A DNA stretch of 18,933 bases, taken from NCBI GenBank assembly GCA_044433405.1, contig JAWXTQ010000026.1, positions 1 to 18,933 of the forward strand, written 5' to 3'. Source of the DNA: CAMQVM01 sp044433405. Its GTDB lineage: Bacteria > Bacteroidota > Bacteroidia > Bacteroidales > Rikenellaceae. This document shows positions 6,696-13,260 of the stretch, piece after piece; within the stretch, counting starts at the first letter, position 1, and every line of letters starts with the position of its first letter. Both the position numbers and the translations under genes were made by a program. The notes under the pieces were generated by a model. It searched no databases and was not told the DNA's origin. It was given only the letters and a program-made list of their open reading frames with translations.

Positions 6696-7979
6696 TTATA
6701 GTTTTATTAAGTCAGCCACTACAAATGTGCTGCCACCCACATATATTAAATCTTCTGCTGAGGCGTTCTGTTTTACATGGTTTAGTGCTGCTTCTACGCT
6801 CTGAAAACTCTCTCCATTTATGCCTTGAAGTGCCGCTTTACTAGATAGCTCCTCCACGCTCAATGCACGAGCTACCGAGGGTTTGGTAAAGACGTAATTT
6901 GCATCTTTAGGCAGTAATGTCAATATAGAGTCTACATCTTTATCGGCAACCATACCTATTATTATCCACAATTTGTTGTATTTCTCTTGTGATAGTTGTC
7001 TTGCAACGCTGCTTATTCCTGCCTCATTATGGCCAGTATCGCAAATTATTCTAGGATTAGAACCTATCTGTTGGTATCTGCCTTTAAGTCGGCAGGCTAA
7101 GAAGCCTTTTTCTATATCTTTAATGTCGATATTGATATCCTTAGCGTACTCATCGAGCACATCAAGGGCAGTTAATGCTGTAGCTACGTTCTTACATTGA
7201 TATGCACCTAGTAAATTTGTCGAAATTTCTACAATGTTGCCGTCAGTAAGTAGGTTGTATCTGATTTTCTGAACCCCATCAACTATATTATTGTCGATGA
7301 GAGTGTATCTTTGTGAGGCTATAAATGACTCGCTCTGCTTCTGCTTAGCTACAGAAATAATTTCAAGCGATGTTTCCAAATCCCACTCTCCAACTACAAC
7401 AGGGATAGTTGGTTTTATTATACCGCTTTTCTCTATTGCAATTTTGCTGAGAGTATCGCCTAGTATTGCAGTGTGGTCTTTAGATATATTGGTTATTATG
7501 CTTACTATAGGTGTGATAATGTTGGTAGCATCAAATTTTCCACCCAATCCACACTCTATAACGGCAATATCAACTTTGCATTTTGTAAACCACCAAAATG
7601 CCATGGCTGTAGTAACCTCAAAAAAAGATGGAGACAACCTATTGATAGTTTCTCTATTCTCACACACAAAACTAACAACCTCTTTTTCAGGAATCATCTC
7701 ACCATTAATTGTCATTCTCTCCCTAAAATCTATTAAATGAGGAGATGTGTAGAGTGCTGTCTTTAGCCCTTTGGCTTCCAATACCGAGGCTATCAAGTTG
7801 CTTGTTGAGCCTTTGCCGTTTGTTCCTGCAATATGTATGGTTTTTAGCTGCAAATGTGGAGAATCTAACTCTTCGCATAACATCGTGATTTTATCAAGGG
7901 ATGGATTGTATGCTGATGCGCCAATACTCTGAAACATTGGGATATTCAGTAAATAATCTAGTGTATTTTTATAGTCCAT
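6696..7979 (-). CDS. folC: bifunctional folylpolyglutamate synthase / dihydrofolate synthase
   Basis: 427 residues, typical for the Mur ligase-like FolC family. The enzyme joins glutamate to dihydropteroate and then lengthens the polyglutamate tail of folates, with ATP hydrolysis. The P-loop GTNGKGST is at 52-59 and is followed by TSPHLIDFRERM, the folate-binding region. The Mur-type centre shows VIECGLGGKFDATNI, and the second domain begins near RLKGRYQQIG with the acidic ICDTGHNEAG motif. It is the first gene of a two-gene operon with rlmF and is transcribed divergently from the PepSY-like lipoprotein gene. Whether both activities are present cannot be told from sequence alone. Confidence 0.94.
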   Translation of the reverse strand: MDYKNTLDYLLNIPMFQSIGASAYNPSLDKITMLCEELDSPHLQLKTIHIAGTNGKGSTSNLIASVLEAKGLKTALYTSPHLIDFRERMTINGEMIPEKEVVSFVCENRETINRLSPSFFEVTTAMAFWWFTKCKVDIAVIECGLGGKFDATNIITPIVSIITNISKDHTAILGDTLSKIAIEKSGIIKPTIPVVVGEWDLETSLEIISVAKQKQSESFIASQRYTLIDNNIVDGVQKIRYNLLTDGNIVEISTNLLGAYQCKNVATALTALDVLDEYAKDINIDIKDIEKGFLACRLKGRYQQIGSNPRIICDTGHNEAGISSVARQLSQEKYNKLWIIIGMVADKDVDSILTLLPKDANYVFTKPSVARALSVEELSSKAALQGINGESFQSVEAALNHVKQNASAEDLIYVGGSTFVVADLIKL

Positions 7980-7992
7980 TTCTGTTGTATGG

Positions 7993-8024
7993 TTTGAAAT
8001 TTGTATGTAAAGATAATAATTTTA
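7993..8024 (+). promoter_or_regulatory. probable promoter for the PepSY-like lipoprotein gene
   Basis: TTTG (7993-7996), a 20-bp spacer and TAATTTTA (8017-8024), which differs from TAnnTTTG only at the last base. Start of transcription would be near 8031, about 20 nt ahead of the ATG at 8052. A possible folC -7 box (TATCTTTA on the minus strand, 8008-8015) lies inside this spacer, so the two divergent promoters would overlap and could compete. Confidence 0.5.
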
Positions 8025-8051
8025 AAATTAAACAATTAAAACCATTCGATT

Positions 8052-8888
8052 ATGAGAAAAATCACTACACTATTTTTTACTCTATTCTTTACCTTTATTG
8101 CCTGTATATCGTGCAATAATGACAGCGATTACACACCGCCAAGTGGTGTAGAAAAGAGTTTTGACTCAAATTTTCCTAATGCTACAGACATCTATTGGGT
8201 GAATTATGACTACTATCAACTAGCCATTTTTAATCAAGAAAACGGAAATAGCACGACTGCCTATTTTAACTATTCAGGTCTTTTACTGCTTACTGGAGCA
8301 TCAATCACGGTAAGTGAAGTGCCAGATAGTGTTGTCTCGGCATTCCAAAGTTCACTATACTCCTCATGGGATGTAGATGCAATAGGGCAGCTTGATAGAT
8401 ATAATATGGAGACTCTATATGTGTATACCGTTACCAATGGAAGTCAAACATTTATGCTCTACTTTGACTCAACTGGCGATATTACTATGCAACTAAACGG
8501 CGGACCTGCTGTTAATACAGCATCAAATACTCCCTATGAGTTGATTGTGTTTATCCGCTCGGCCTATTATGGCTGTTTAATCGTTGATACAAGATATCTC
8601 GTTGGCGGAAATGTTGAGGTCGAAATACTTCATATCAACAAGGTTAAAACAGTAGTGTTTAATAGCTCGCTAAATTGGGATTACACATATTGGCAATTAG
8701 TTGAGGAGTCGGTATCCGATACAATATTAAATGCAGTGTCAAGCTCTGAATATTCTGATTATACCATTTCGCAAATTTTCTATTACCAAGCCACTGGTGA
8801 TAGCGATTATTATCAGTTTGTATTAACTAAAGAGCTAATGGCAGATGTGACGTTAAAGGTTAGTGCACTTGGGCAGGTGATTGATTAG
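8052..8888 (+). CDS. putative lipoprotein with PepSY-like (DUF2874-type) repeats
   Basis: 278 residues. The signal peptide MRKITTLFFTLFFTFIACISC has two candidate lipidation cysteines, Cys18 and Cys21, so membrane anchoring is likely. The first mature half has the pattern of Bacteroidota PepSY-like proteins: SFDSNFPNATDIYWVNYDYYQLAIF, then a small strand pair (TAYFNYSGLLLLTGA), a helix around VPDSVVSAFQSSLYSSW, and a second strand set (YVYTVTNGSQTFMLYFDSTGDI). The second half is built the same way but is less regular (WDYTYWQLVEESVSDTILNAV then YYQFVLTKEL), suggesting an internal duplication. Proteins of this family are periplasmic or surface exposed; no enzymatic residues are apparent and the function is unknown. 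It is monocistronic, with the structured repeat region immediately downstream. Confidence 0.7.
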   Translation: MRKITTLFFTLFFTFIACISCNNDSDYTPPSGVEKSFDSNFPNATDIYWVNYDYYQLAIFNQENGNSTTAYFNYSGLLLLTGASITVSEVPDSVVSAFQSSLYSSWDVDAIGQLDRYNMETLYVYTVTNGSQTFMLYFDSTGDITMQLNGGPAVNTASNTPYELIVFIRSAYYGCLIVDTRYLVGGNVEVEILHINKVKTVVFNSSLNWDYTYWQLVEESVSDTILNAVSSSEYSDYTISQIFYYQATGDSDYYQFVLTKELMADVTLKVSALGQVID

Positions 8889-8935
8889 TCTTGGCTTGTC
8901 TTGGATTGGTTTGGGCGGCTTGGCTTGGCTTGGGC
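8889..8935. repeat. CTTGG-rich imperfect tandem repeats
   Basis: Directly after the lipoprotein stop the sequence is built from short CTTGG/TTGGC units. The 11-mer TTGGGCGGCTT occurs twice (8911-8921 and 8930-8940), 19 bp apart, the second copy running into the cloverleaf repeat. The strand is strongly G/T-rich with almost no A. It looks like slippage-type or decayed repeat DNA, with no coding signal. Confidence 0.6.
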
Positions 8936-9122
8936 GGCTTTCACCGCATGAGCTAAAGCTCACGCTTGTAGGAGTAGTTTTTATTTCTTATGTTTCATAC
9001 CTAAAGGTATGACAACGAAATAAAAACTACTCCTATTTTTGGCTGCGCCAAAAAGTGAAAGCCGAGGCGTACCAAAGTCTATAAAAAAGAAGAATTGTGT
9101 TTAAGTTTTTTTTAGAAAAAAA
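8936..9122. repeat. structured direct repeat, copy 1 (cloverleaf-forming)
   Basis: A 187-bp unit about 95% identical to copy 2, with the first 81 bp identical. Its first 128 bp fold as a closed four-way junction. The outer stem is GGCTTTCAC (8936-8944) with GTGAAAGCC (9055-9063). Arm 1 is TGAGC-TAAA-GCTCA inside 8946-8965. Arm 2 has a perfect 19-bp stem (8969-8987 with 9017-9035) holding an inner hairpin CATACC-TAAA-GGTATG (8996-9011). Arm 3 is TTTTTGGC-TGC-GCCAAAAA (9036-9054). Only C8945 and TTG 8966-8968 are left unpaired at the junction. An A/T-rich tail follows (8 T, AG, 8 A). The unit lies between convergent genes and has no convincing coding content. It could be a non-autonomous mobile element, a single-strand DNA recombination or transposition substrate, or a structured RNA; the sequence does not decide. 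Confidence 0.85.
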
Positions 9123-9209
9123 ACCACGCGCTAGGCTACTATGAGCCATTTTTAGCTTTTTGGCTATCGCCAATTTGCTAAAAAAGACTCCTAGCAGCCT
9201 ATCGCTGGT
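9123..9209. repeat. long imperfect hairpin between the two repeat copies
   Basis: GCGCTAGGCTACT (9128-9140) pairs with AGCAGCCTATCGC (9193-9205) at 11 of 13 positions. The stem extends outward by four more pairs across a one-base bulge (9123-9126 with 9206-9209). Inside it, TTTTTAGC (9149-9156) pairs perfectly with GCTAAAAA (9177-9184), and TTGGC (9160-9164) with GCCAA (9169-9173) around a TATC loop. The 87-nt palindromic element has the same compact style as the flanking cloverleaf units and no recognisable coding content. Confidence 0.65.
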
Positions 9210-9215
9210 AAAAAA

Positions 9216-9301
9216 ACCTTCGTCGCTATCGCTCCTCGGGCTCACTTGCGTTCGCTGGGGATACTCATGTAACTGATGTATAGCTTCGCGATGGTCGAGG
9301 T
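9216..9301. repeat. second imperfect inverted repeat between the repeat copies
   Basis: Positions 9216-9232 (ACCTTCGTCGCTATCGC) can pair with 9288-9301 (GCGATGGTCGAGGT) as a 14-bp stem with two small bulges and two G-U type pairs, enclosing about 55 nt. Weaker than the neighbouring hairpins, but it ends the central segment just before copy 2. Confidence 0.45.
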
Positions 9302-9325
9302 TCGGGGTTGTATGATTTGCTTAGT

Positions 9326-9514
9326 GGCTTTCACCGCATGAGCTAAAGCTCACGCTTGTAGGAGTAGTTTTTATTTCTTATGTTTCATACCTAAAGGTAT
9401 GACAACAAAATAAAAACTACTCCTATTTTTTGCTACGCCAAAAAGTGAAAGCTGAGGCGTATCAGAGCATATTAAAAAAAGAAGAATTGTGTTTAAGCTT
9501 TTTTTAGAAAAAAA
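9326..9514. repeat. structured direct repeat, copy 2 (cloverleaf-forming)
   Basis: Same orientation as copy 1, exactly 390 bp downstream, 189 bp long, with nine substitutions and one 2-bp insertion, all in the second half or tail. The cloverleaf is kept: outer stem 9326-9334 with 9445-9453 (one G-C changed to G-T), arm 1 at 9336-9355, arm 2 at 9359-9425 (only its innermost pair lost), arm 3 at 9426-9444 with one mismatch. The T-rich/A-rich tail is also present. After the tail the sequence diverges from that following copy 1. Confidence 0.85.
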
Positions 9515-9588
9515 GTTTTCCCCCTTGCTGTTCTTCTTGTGAAAGAAGCGTCAACAACAGTTTCTTCTCTTATCTTGATCCATTGCTA
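9515..9588. other. remaining gap to the nitronate monooxygenase stop codon
   Basis: No coding or repeat match to the upstream segments. It contains a short hairpin CTTCTT-GTGA-AAGAAG that might serve as a weak 3' end structure for the minus-strand gene starting at 10656, but there is no good T run. Confidence 0.3.
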
Positions 9589-10656
9589 TTAGGCTTCTGA
9601 TTCGCTATATCCCATTAATTCGTATACGATTTCTTTTGCGCTTTGGATTTTGTTTGCGCGCCATGCATTTGCTCCTGCAAAGGCGTAGCCATTATTCATG
9701 TCTCCTCTGAACGCGCTATAGAGTGCTGTTATAATACAGTATGGTGACTTTGTTATATCGCAACTCTTGATGCAGTGAAAAGGACACGATTTTGGTTGTT
9801 TTAATCCAGCTTTTACTTTGTCTAGAAACGACGAATGTATCGCTCTTCCAGGCATGCCTACTGGGCTTTGGATAATCATTATATCCTCTTCTTTGGCATC
9901 GAGATAGGCAGCTTTAAAGTTGTAGCTTGCATCGCACTCCTCGGTAGTTACAAACCGTGTTCCCACTTGAACTCCAGATGCTCCTAGCGACAGAATTCGC
10001 TTAACATCGTCATTTGTGTATATGCCACCACCCGCAATAATAGGAATTGTTTTGTTGTATTTTTTCTCAATTACGTTAATCTCCTTTACTAGATCTGGCA
10101 AAGTACACTCCAACGAACTTGTTTCTTTGTCGATATCGGCAACTTTATATCCGAGATGTCCACCTGCCTTAGGTCCTTCAAGCACTATTGCATCAGGTAG
10201 ATAGTCGTAATTATTCTTCCATTTTTCACAAATTAACTTCGCAGCTCTACTGCTCGAAACTATTGGCACGAGTTTTGTAGCGCTATCTTTAGTTAAAAAC
10301 GATGGTAAATCGAGTGGCAAACCAGCGCCAGAAAAGATAATATCTGCTTTTTCGGCTATTGCTGTTTTTACCATATCGGAGAAGTTTGTAAGAACGACCA
10401 TGATATTAACACCAATAATGCCTTTTGTCTTTGCTCTTGCGCGTGAAATTTCTTCGGCTAGACCGAGTTTGCTCGCTTCGCAAAAGTTAGAAGATAATTT
10501 TCTATGTACAAGACCAATGCCTGCAGCAGATATTACGCCAATACCGCCTGCATTAGCCACGGCAGAAGCAAGACCTGAGAGAGAGATACCTACTCCCATT
10601 CCACCCTGCACAATAGGAAATTTAGCTGATAAATTTCCAATTTTAAGTATATTCAT
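9589..10656 (-). CDS. nitronate monooxygenase-family flavoprotein (NPD / FabK-like)
   Basis: 355 residues. The TIM-barrel FMN enzyme pattern is clear: FPIVQGGMGVGISLSGLASAVANAGGIGVIS at the N-terminus, FSGAGLPLDLP at 108-118, VLEGPKAGGHLGYK with His167 at the catalytic position of class I nitronate monooxygenases, and the phosphate-binding IPIIAGGGIYTNDD plus GASGVQVGTRFVTT. Members oxidise nitronates such as propionate 3-nitronate, while related proteins act as NAD(P)H:quinone or enoyl-ACP reductases; the exact substrate is not settled. The C-terminal part carries four closely spaced cysteines, 291, 295, 299 and 307 (CPFHCIKSC and PYC), which could bind metal. The gene appears monocistronic, with the structured repeats beyond its 3' end. 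No convincing -7 element was found in the 184-bp gap upstream. Confidence 0.85.
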   Translation of the reverse strand: MNILKIGNLSAKFPIVQGGMGVGISLSGLASAVANAGGIGVISAAGIGLVHRKLSSNFCEASKLGLAEEISRARAKTKGIIGVNIMVVLTNFSDMVKTAIAEKADIIFSGAGLPLDLPSFLTKDSATKLVPIVSSSRAAKLICEKWKNNYDYLPDAIVLEGPKAGGHLGYKVADIDKETSSLECTLPDLVKEINVIEKKYNKTIPIIAGGGIYTNDDVKRILSLGASGVQVGTRFVTTEECDASYNFKAAYLDAKEEDIMIIQSPVGMPGRAIHSSFLDKVKAGLKQPKSCPFHCIKSCDITKSPYCIITALYSAFRGDMNNGYAFAGANAWRANKIQSAKEIVYELMGYSESEA

Positions 10657-10764
10657 AAGTTGTAAATTGTTTAGGGGAAACTTTCGCCTTCCCTATAATA
10701 ACTCATTTTAATAATGAATTATTTCGTAATGTAATTTGTCTAGTTATTTATTAGTTTAAATATT

Positions 10765-10804
10765 AACGCTCCTTTGCCTCTAAGTTCTTGGATAAAGGAG
10801 TGTT
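10765..10804. terminator. possible terminator downstream of the LysM protein gene
   Basis: AACGCTCCTTT (10765-10775) pairs with AAAGGAGTGTT (10794-10804), 11 bp with one G-T pair and an 18-nt loop. It lies 36 bp past the stop of the minus-strand operon ending at 10841. The minus strand continues AATATTT, only moderately T-rich; the plus strand has a better T run. Assignment to the minus-strand operon is by position. Confidence 0.4.
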
Positions 10805-10840
10805 TTTTGGTTTCTTTTATTTCTTCTGTTTCTTTTGTTT

Positions 10841-12493
10841 TTATCTAACCTCAATATTGAAATTTGGTCTGTATCTTACAAGCATCCATTCGCTATTTTC
10901 TAGCTTACTATGTGAGCCATCTGTTGTAAATTTGTATGTCACTTGCAAGATAGTTGTGAAATAATCGACGATATAGTCGTTAAAATCACTTCCAAACTCC
11001 TTCATTGACCCTAGGAAAAACATCGCCACGTCGTATCCTCTATAACTATATAGAGTAGGGAGTTTCCCAAATAGAGTCATATATCTATTGTCAAATTCTA
11101 ACACCAATTTGTCAGTTCTATCGGCATGATATGAGGTAGTGTAGCTAACGTCTGCATCAAAAAGTAGAGCAGGATTTATATTTGTAAATCTTGCTATTCG
11201 AGATGTAGCAATCGTGGTGATATCTCTACCAAGTCCAAAATCTTTAATTGCTCCAATTTTCGAAACTATCGCATCAGCCTGAGTGGCATCTGTAGTAGCA
11301 ACTAAATATATCGACGGTTTGTCGGTAGGCAAGTCTTTAGCATAACCCTCTGCTTCGCGCTTAATATCGAATGGTAAAGTTATAATCTGGTTGGGAGCAA
11401 ATTCTCTGATTTTGTCAAGGAATTCACTATCGTCATTTTTTGTTGAGAGCAACACCAAATGTTTTGAATCTAGATGCTCACGCAATTTGTCATATTTAGT
11501 CAGTGGATTTGGAGAAACTTGAAACACATTCTTTCCCTCACTATTTACAGCCCCTAAAGGAGATACAATTGGAATATTCTTATGAGAAACTGTCTCTGCA
11601 ACCCTAGCAAACTGCTCGGCATAAACTGGACCAAATATAATATCACTCTCTAGGAGTGCTGGCGATGTGATAATATCGTCAATCTTAGCACTATTACGCT
11701 CAAGGTTAATCACATTCATTGCTACCGAAACACCCTCGTTTTTAAGCGAGTCCAACCCCGCTAAAAAGCCTTGATAGAAGTCGGTGAATTGAACAGATTG
11801 AACATTATCGCTCTTCAATGGCAAGATAAGGGTTACTTTAATAGCTTTGCTATTGTGAGCTTTAAATTCGAGGTGTGCCAACCCTGCCGATTCTTTACTT
11901 TCACCAATCTCCTCTTCAACTAGAATGTTTTTAATAGGAATATTAAGCGTCGTGCCAGTCGAAATCTCGTTACGGCTAACCATAGGATTGAAAACCTGTA
12001 TGTTTTCAACGCTTACACCATATAGACGACTGATAGAGTAGAATGTTTCGCCCTCTTTAACGGTATGCTTGTGGATTCTTAGCGTGTCTTGTAATGTGTT
12101 TGTTCCCTCTAGTTCTTCCACCTCATCGTGCACTTTATCTTCAGTGGCCTCCTCTTGTGGTGTAGCTAAATCACTCAGCATTTTAATATCTGCTGCAATT
12201 TTCTCAGGTGATGCTTTTCCTACCTTTTTTCTTGGAATATAGACAAGCTGTCCAACCTCTAGCTCTTTGTCGATAATTGGATTGTACTCTTTGATATCCT
12301 CAAGAGCAATCTCATAACGACGAATGAGAGATGGTAGGTCCTCCCCATGATTTAAGACATGAGTCAAACACCCTTTCACTTTTTTTGTCTTTGTAACTTC
12401 GGACGCATCTACGCTCGTTGTTGCAAAAAACAAAAAAACTAATGATAGTGTTAACAATAGTTTATTTATGTGTGAAGTGTTTTTCTTATCCAT
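10841..12493 (-). CDS. secreted LysM protein with periplasmic-binding-protein-like domain
   Basis: 550 residues. A cleavable signal peptide (about 1-30, KLLLTLSLVFLFFATTSVDA) sends it to the periplasm. Two LysM peptidoglycan-binding modules follow: one at about 44-87 (HVLNHGEDLPSLIRRYEIALEDIKEYNP, ending VGQLVYIP) and one at about 141-187 (HTVKEGETFYSISRLYGVSVENIQVFNP, ending GTTLNIPI). They are separated by an acidic linker. From about 218 to the end the chain resembles a type 1 periplasmic-binding / receptor ligand-binding fold (VTLILPLKSDN, FYQGFLAGLDSL, DIIFGPVYAEQFARVAE, IPIVSPLGA), the fold of branched-chain amino acid binding proteins. It probably binds cell wall and senses or holds a ligand; no transporter genes are nearby. 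Its start overlaps the exonuclease gene by 8 bp, so it is the third gene of the dnaN operon. Confidence 0.82.
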   Translation of the reverse strand: MDKKNTSHINKLLLTLSLVFLFFATTSVDASEVTKTKKVKGCLTHVLNHGEDLPSLIRRYEIALEDIKEYNPIIDKELEVGQLVYIPRKKVGKASPEKIAADIKMLSDLATPQEEATEDKVHDEVEELEGTNTLQDTLRIHKHTVKEGETFYSISRLYGVSVENIQVFNPMVSRNEISTGTTLNIPIKNILVEEEIGESKESAGLAHLEFKAHNSKAIKVTLILPLKSDNVQSVQFTDFYQGFLAGLDSLKNEGVSVAMNVINLERNSAKIDDIITSPALLESDIIFGPVYAEQFARVAETVSHKNIPIVSPLGAVNSEGKNVFQVSPNPLTKYDKLREHLDSKHLVLLSTKNDDSEFLDKIREFAPNQIITLPFDIKREAEGYAKDLPTDKPSIYLVATTDATQADAIVSKIGAIKDFGLGRDITTIATSRIARFTNINPALLFDADVSYTTSYHADRTDKLVLEFDNRYMTLFGKLPTLYSYRGYDVAMFFLGSMKEFGSDFNDYIVDYFTTILQVTYKFTTDGSHSKLENSEWMLVRYRPNFNIEVR

Positions 12494-13250
12494 TTTTCAA
12501 CCTTATCTCAGTAACTATTTTTTTTGTGTAGGATGGGAAATCTCCATTAATTATCCAGTTATAGTAAGATGGATCTTTTGCAAATACCGCAGCAACTGAC
12601 TGTCCTCTATATTTGCCAAAGCTAAACACCTCGACTCCATTATCATCTAGGATAATACGTCCAGCAAAATCAACGTTCTTTGTGCGAGTAGAGAATTGAG
12701 ATAAGAAGTCAATATCATTTTCAATCTCCTCGTAGCGTTCTATTTGCTTTAGTAGTACCTCATAAGTTGCTATCGTGTCGGCCTCAGCAGAGTGAGCATC
12801 AGATAGATCTTTGTCGCAATAGAACTTATAGGCAGCGACTAAAGTTCGCTGTTCCATCTTGTGAAATATGTTTTGAACATCAACAAATTTACGTTTGCTG
12901 AAATTTACATTTACATCAGCTCTGATGAACTCCTCTGCAAGCAGTGGAACATCAAACCTATTTGAGTTAAATCCTGCAAAATCACACCCCTCGATATACG
13001 CAGCAAGCGATTTAGCTATAGCTTTAAATTGGGGACAATCTTTAACATCTTCATCATAAATGCCATGCACTGCCGAAGCCTCAGCAGGAATTGGCATGCC
13101 AGGGTTTATACGACGAGTCTTAGGTGGCTCTTTTTCGCCTCCAGGTAATACTTTCAAGATAGAAATTTCAACAATTCTATCTTTAGATATATCAGTACCT
13201 GTAGTCTCTAGATCGAAAAAAACTATAGGATTTTTTAGATTTAAACTCAT
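12486..13250 (-). CDS. DnaQ-like DEDDh 3'-5' exonuclease with ExoX-like C-terminal domain
   Basis: 254 residues. The exonuclease motifs are complete: Exo I FFDLETTGTD (Asp13, Glu15), Exo II GFNSNRFDVPLL (Asp100) and Exo III DAHSAEADT (His153, Asp158), so the DEDDh active site is intact. It resembles the proofreading epsilon subunit of DNA polymerase III and related enzymes. A small C-terminal module (about 207-254) with SFGKYRGQSVAAVF and YYNWIINGDFP is the type found at the end of exodeoxyribonuclease X-like proteins in Bacteroidota. It lies 10 bp after dnaN and overlaps the LysM gene by 8 bp, placing it in one operon with the sliding clamp. Whether it is the replicative proofreader or a repair exonuclease is not decided by the sequence. 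Confidence 0.87.
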   Translation of the reverse strand: MSLNLKNPIVFFDLETTGTDISKDRIVEISILKVLPGGEKEPPKTRRINPGMPIPAEASAVHGIYDEDVKDCPQFKAIAKSLAAYIEGCDFAGFNSNRFDVPLLAEEFIRADVNVNFSKRKFVDVQNIFHKMEQRTLVAAYKFYCDKDLSDAHSAEADTIATYEVLLKQIERYEEIENDIDFLSQFSTRTKNVDFAGRIILDDNGVEVFSFGKYRGQSVAAVFAKDPSYYNWIINGDFPSYTKKIVTEIRLKNG

Positions 13251-13260
13251 TTTGAAAATT

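Noticed and set aside
7291..7740. 149-codon plus-strand open frame
   Set aside because: It is antisense to folC, whose motifs are intact throughout this region.
9033..9245. 70-codon open frame on the minus strand across copy 1 and the central hairpin
   Set aside because: It is made of hairpin arms and A/T runs, has no recognisable domain, and overlaps the structured repeat; similar frames are expected in palindromic repeat DNA.
9216..9325. tRNA remnant near GGTTCGGGG (9299-9307)
   Set aside because: The T-arm-like piece lacks a matching stem partner and no acceptor or anticodon arm can be built around it.
8936..9514. CRISPR array
   Set aside because: Only two copies, each 187-189 bp with a 203-bp core between them; size and number do not fit, and no cas genes are present.
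8889..9588. Insertion sequence or decayed transposase gene
   Set aside because: No frame in the region resembles a transposase, so only a non-autonomous element can be proposed.
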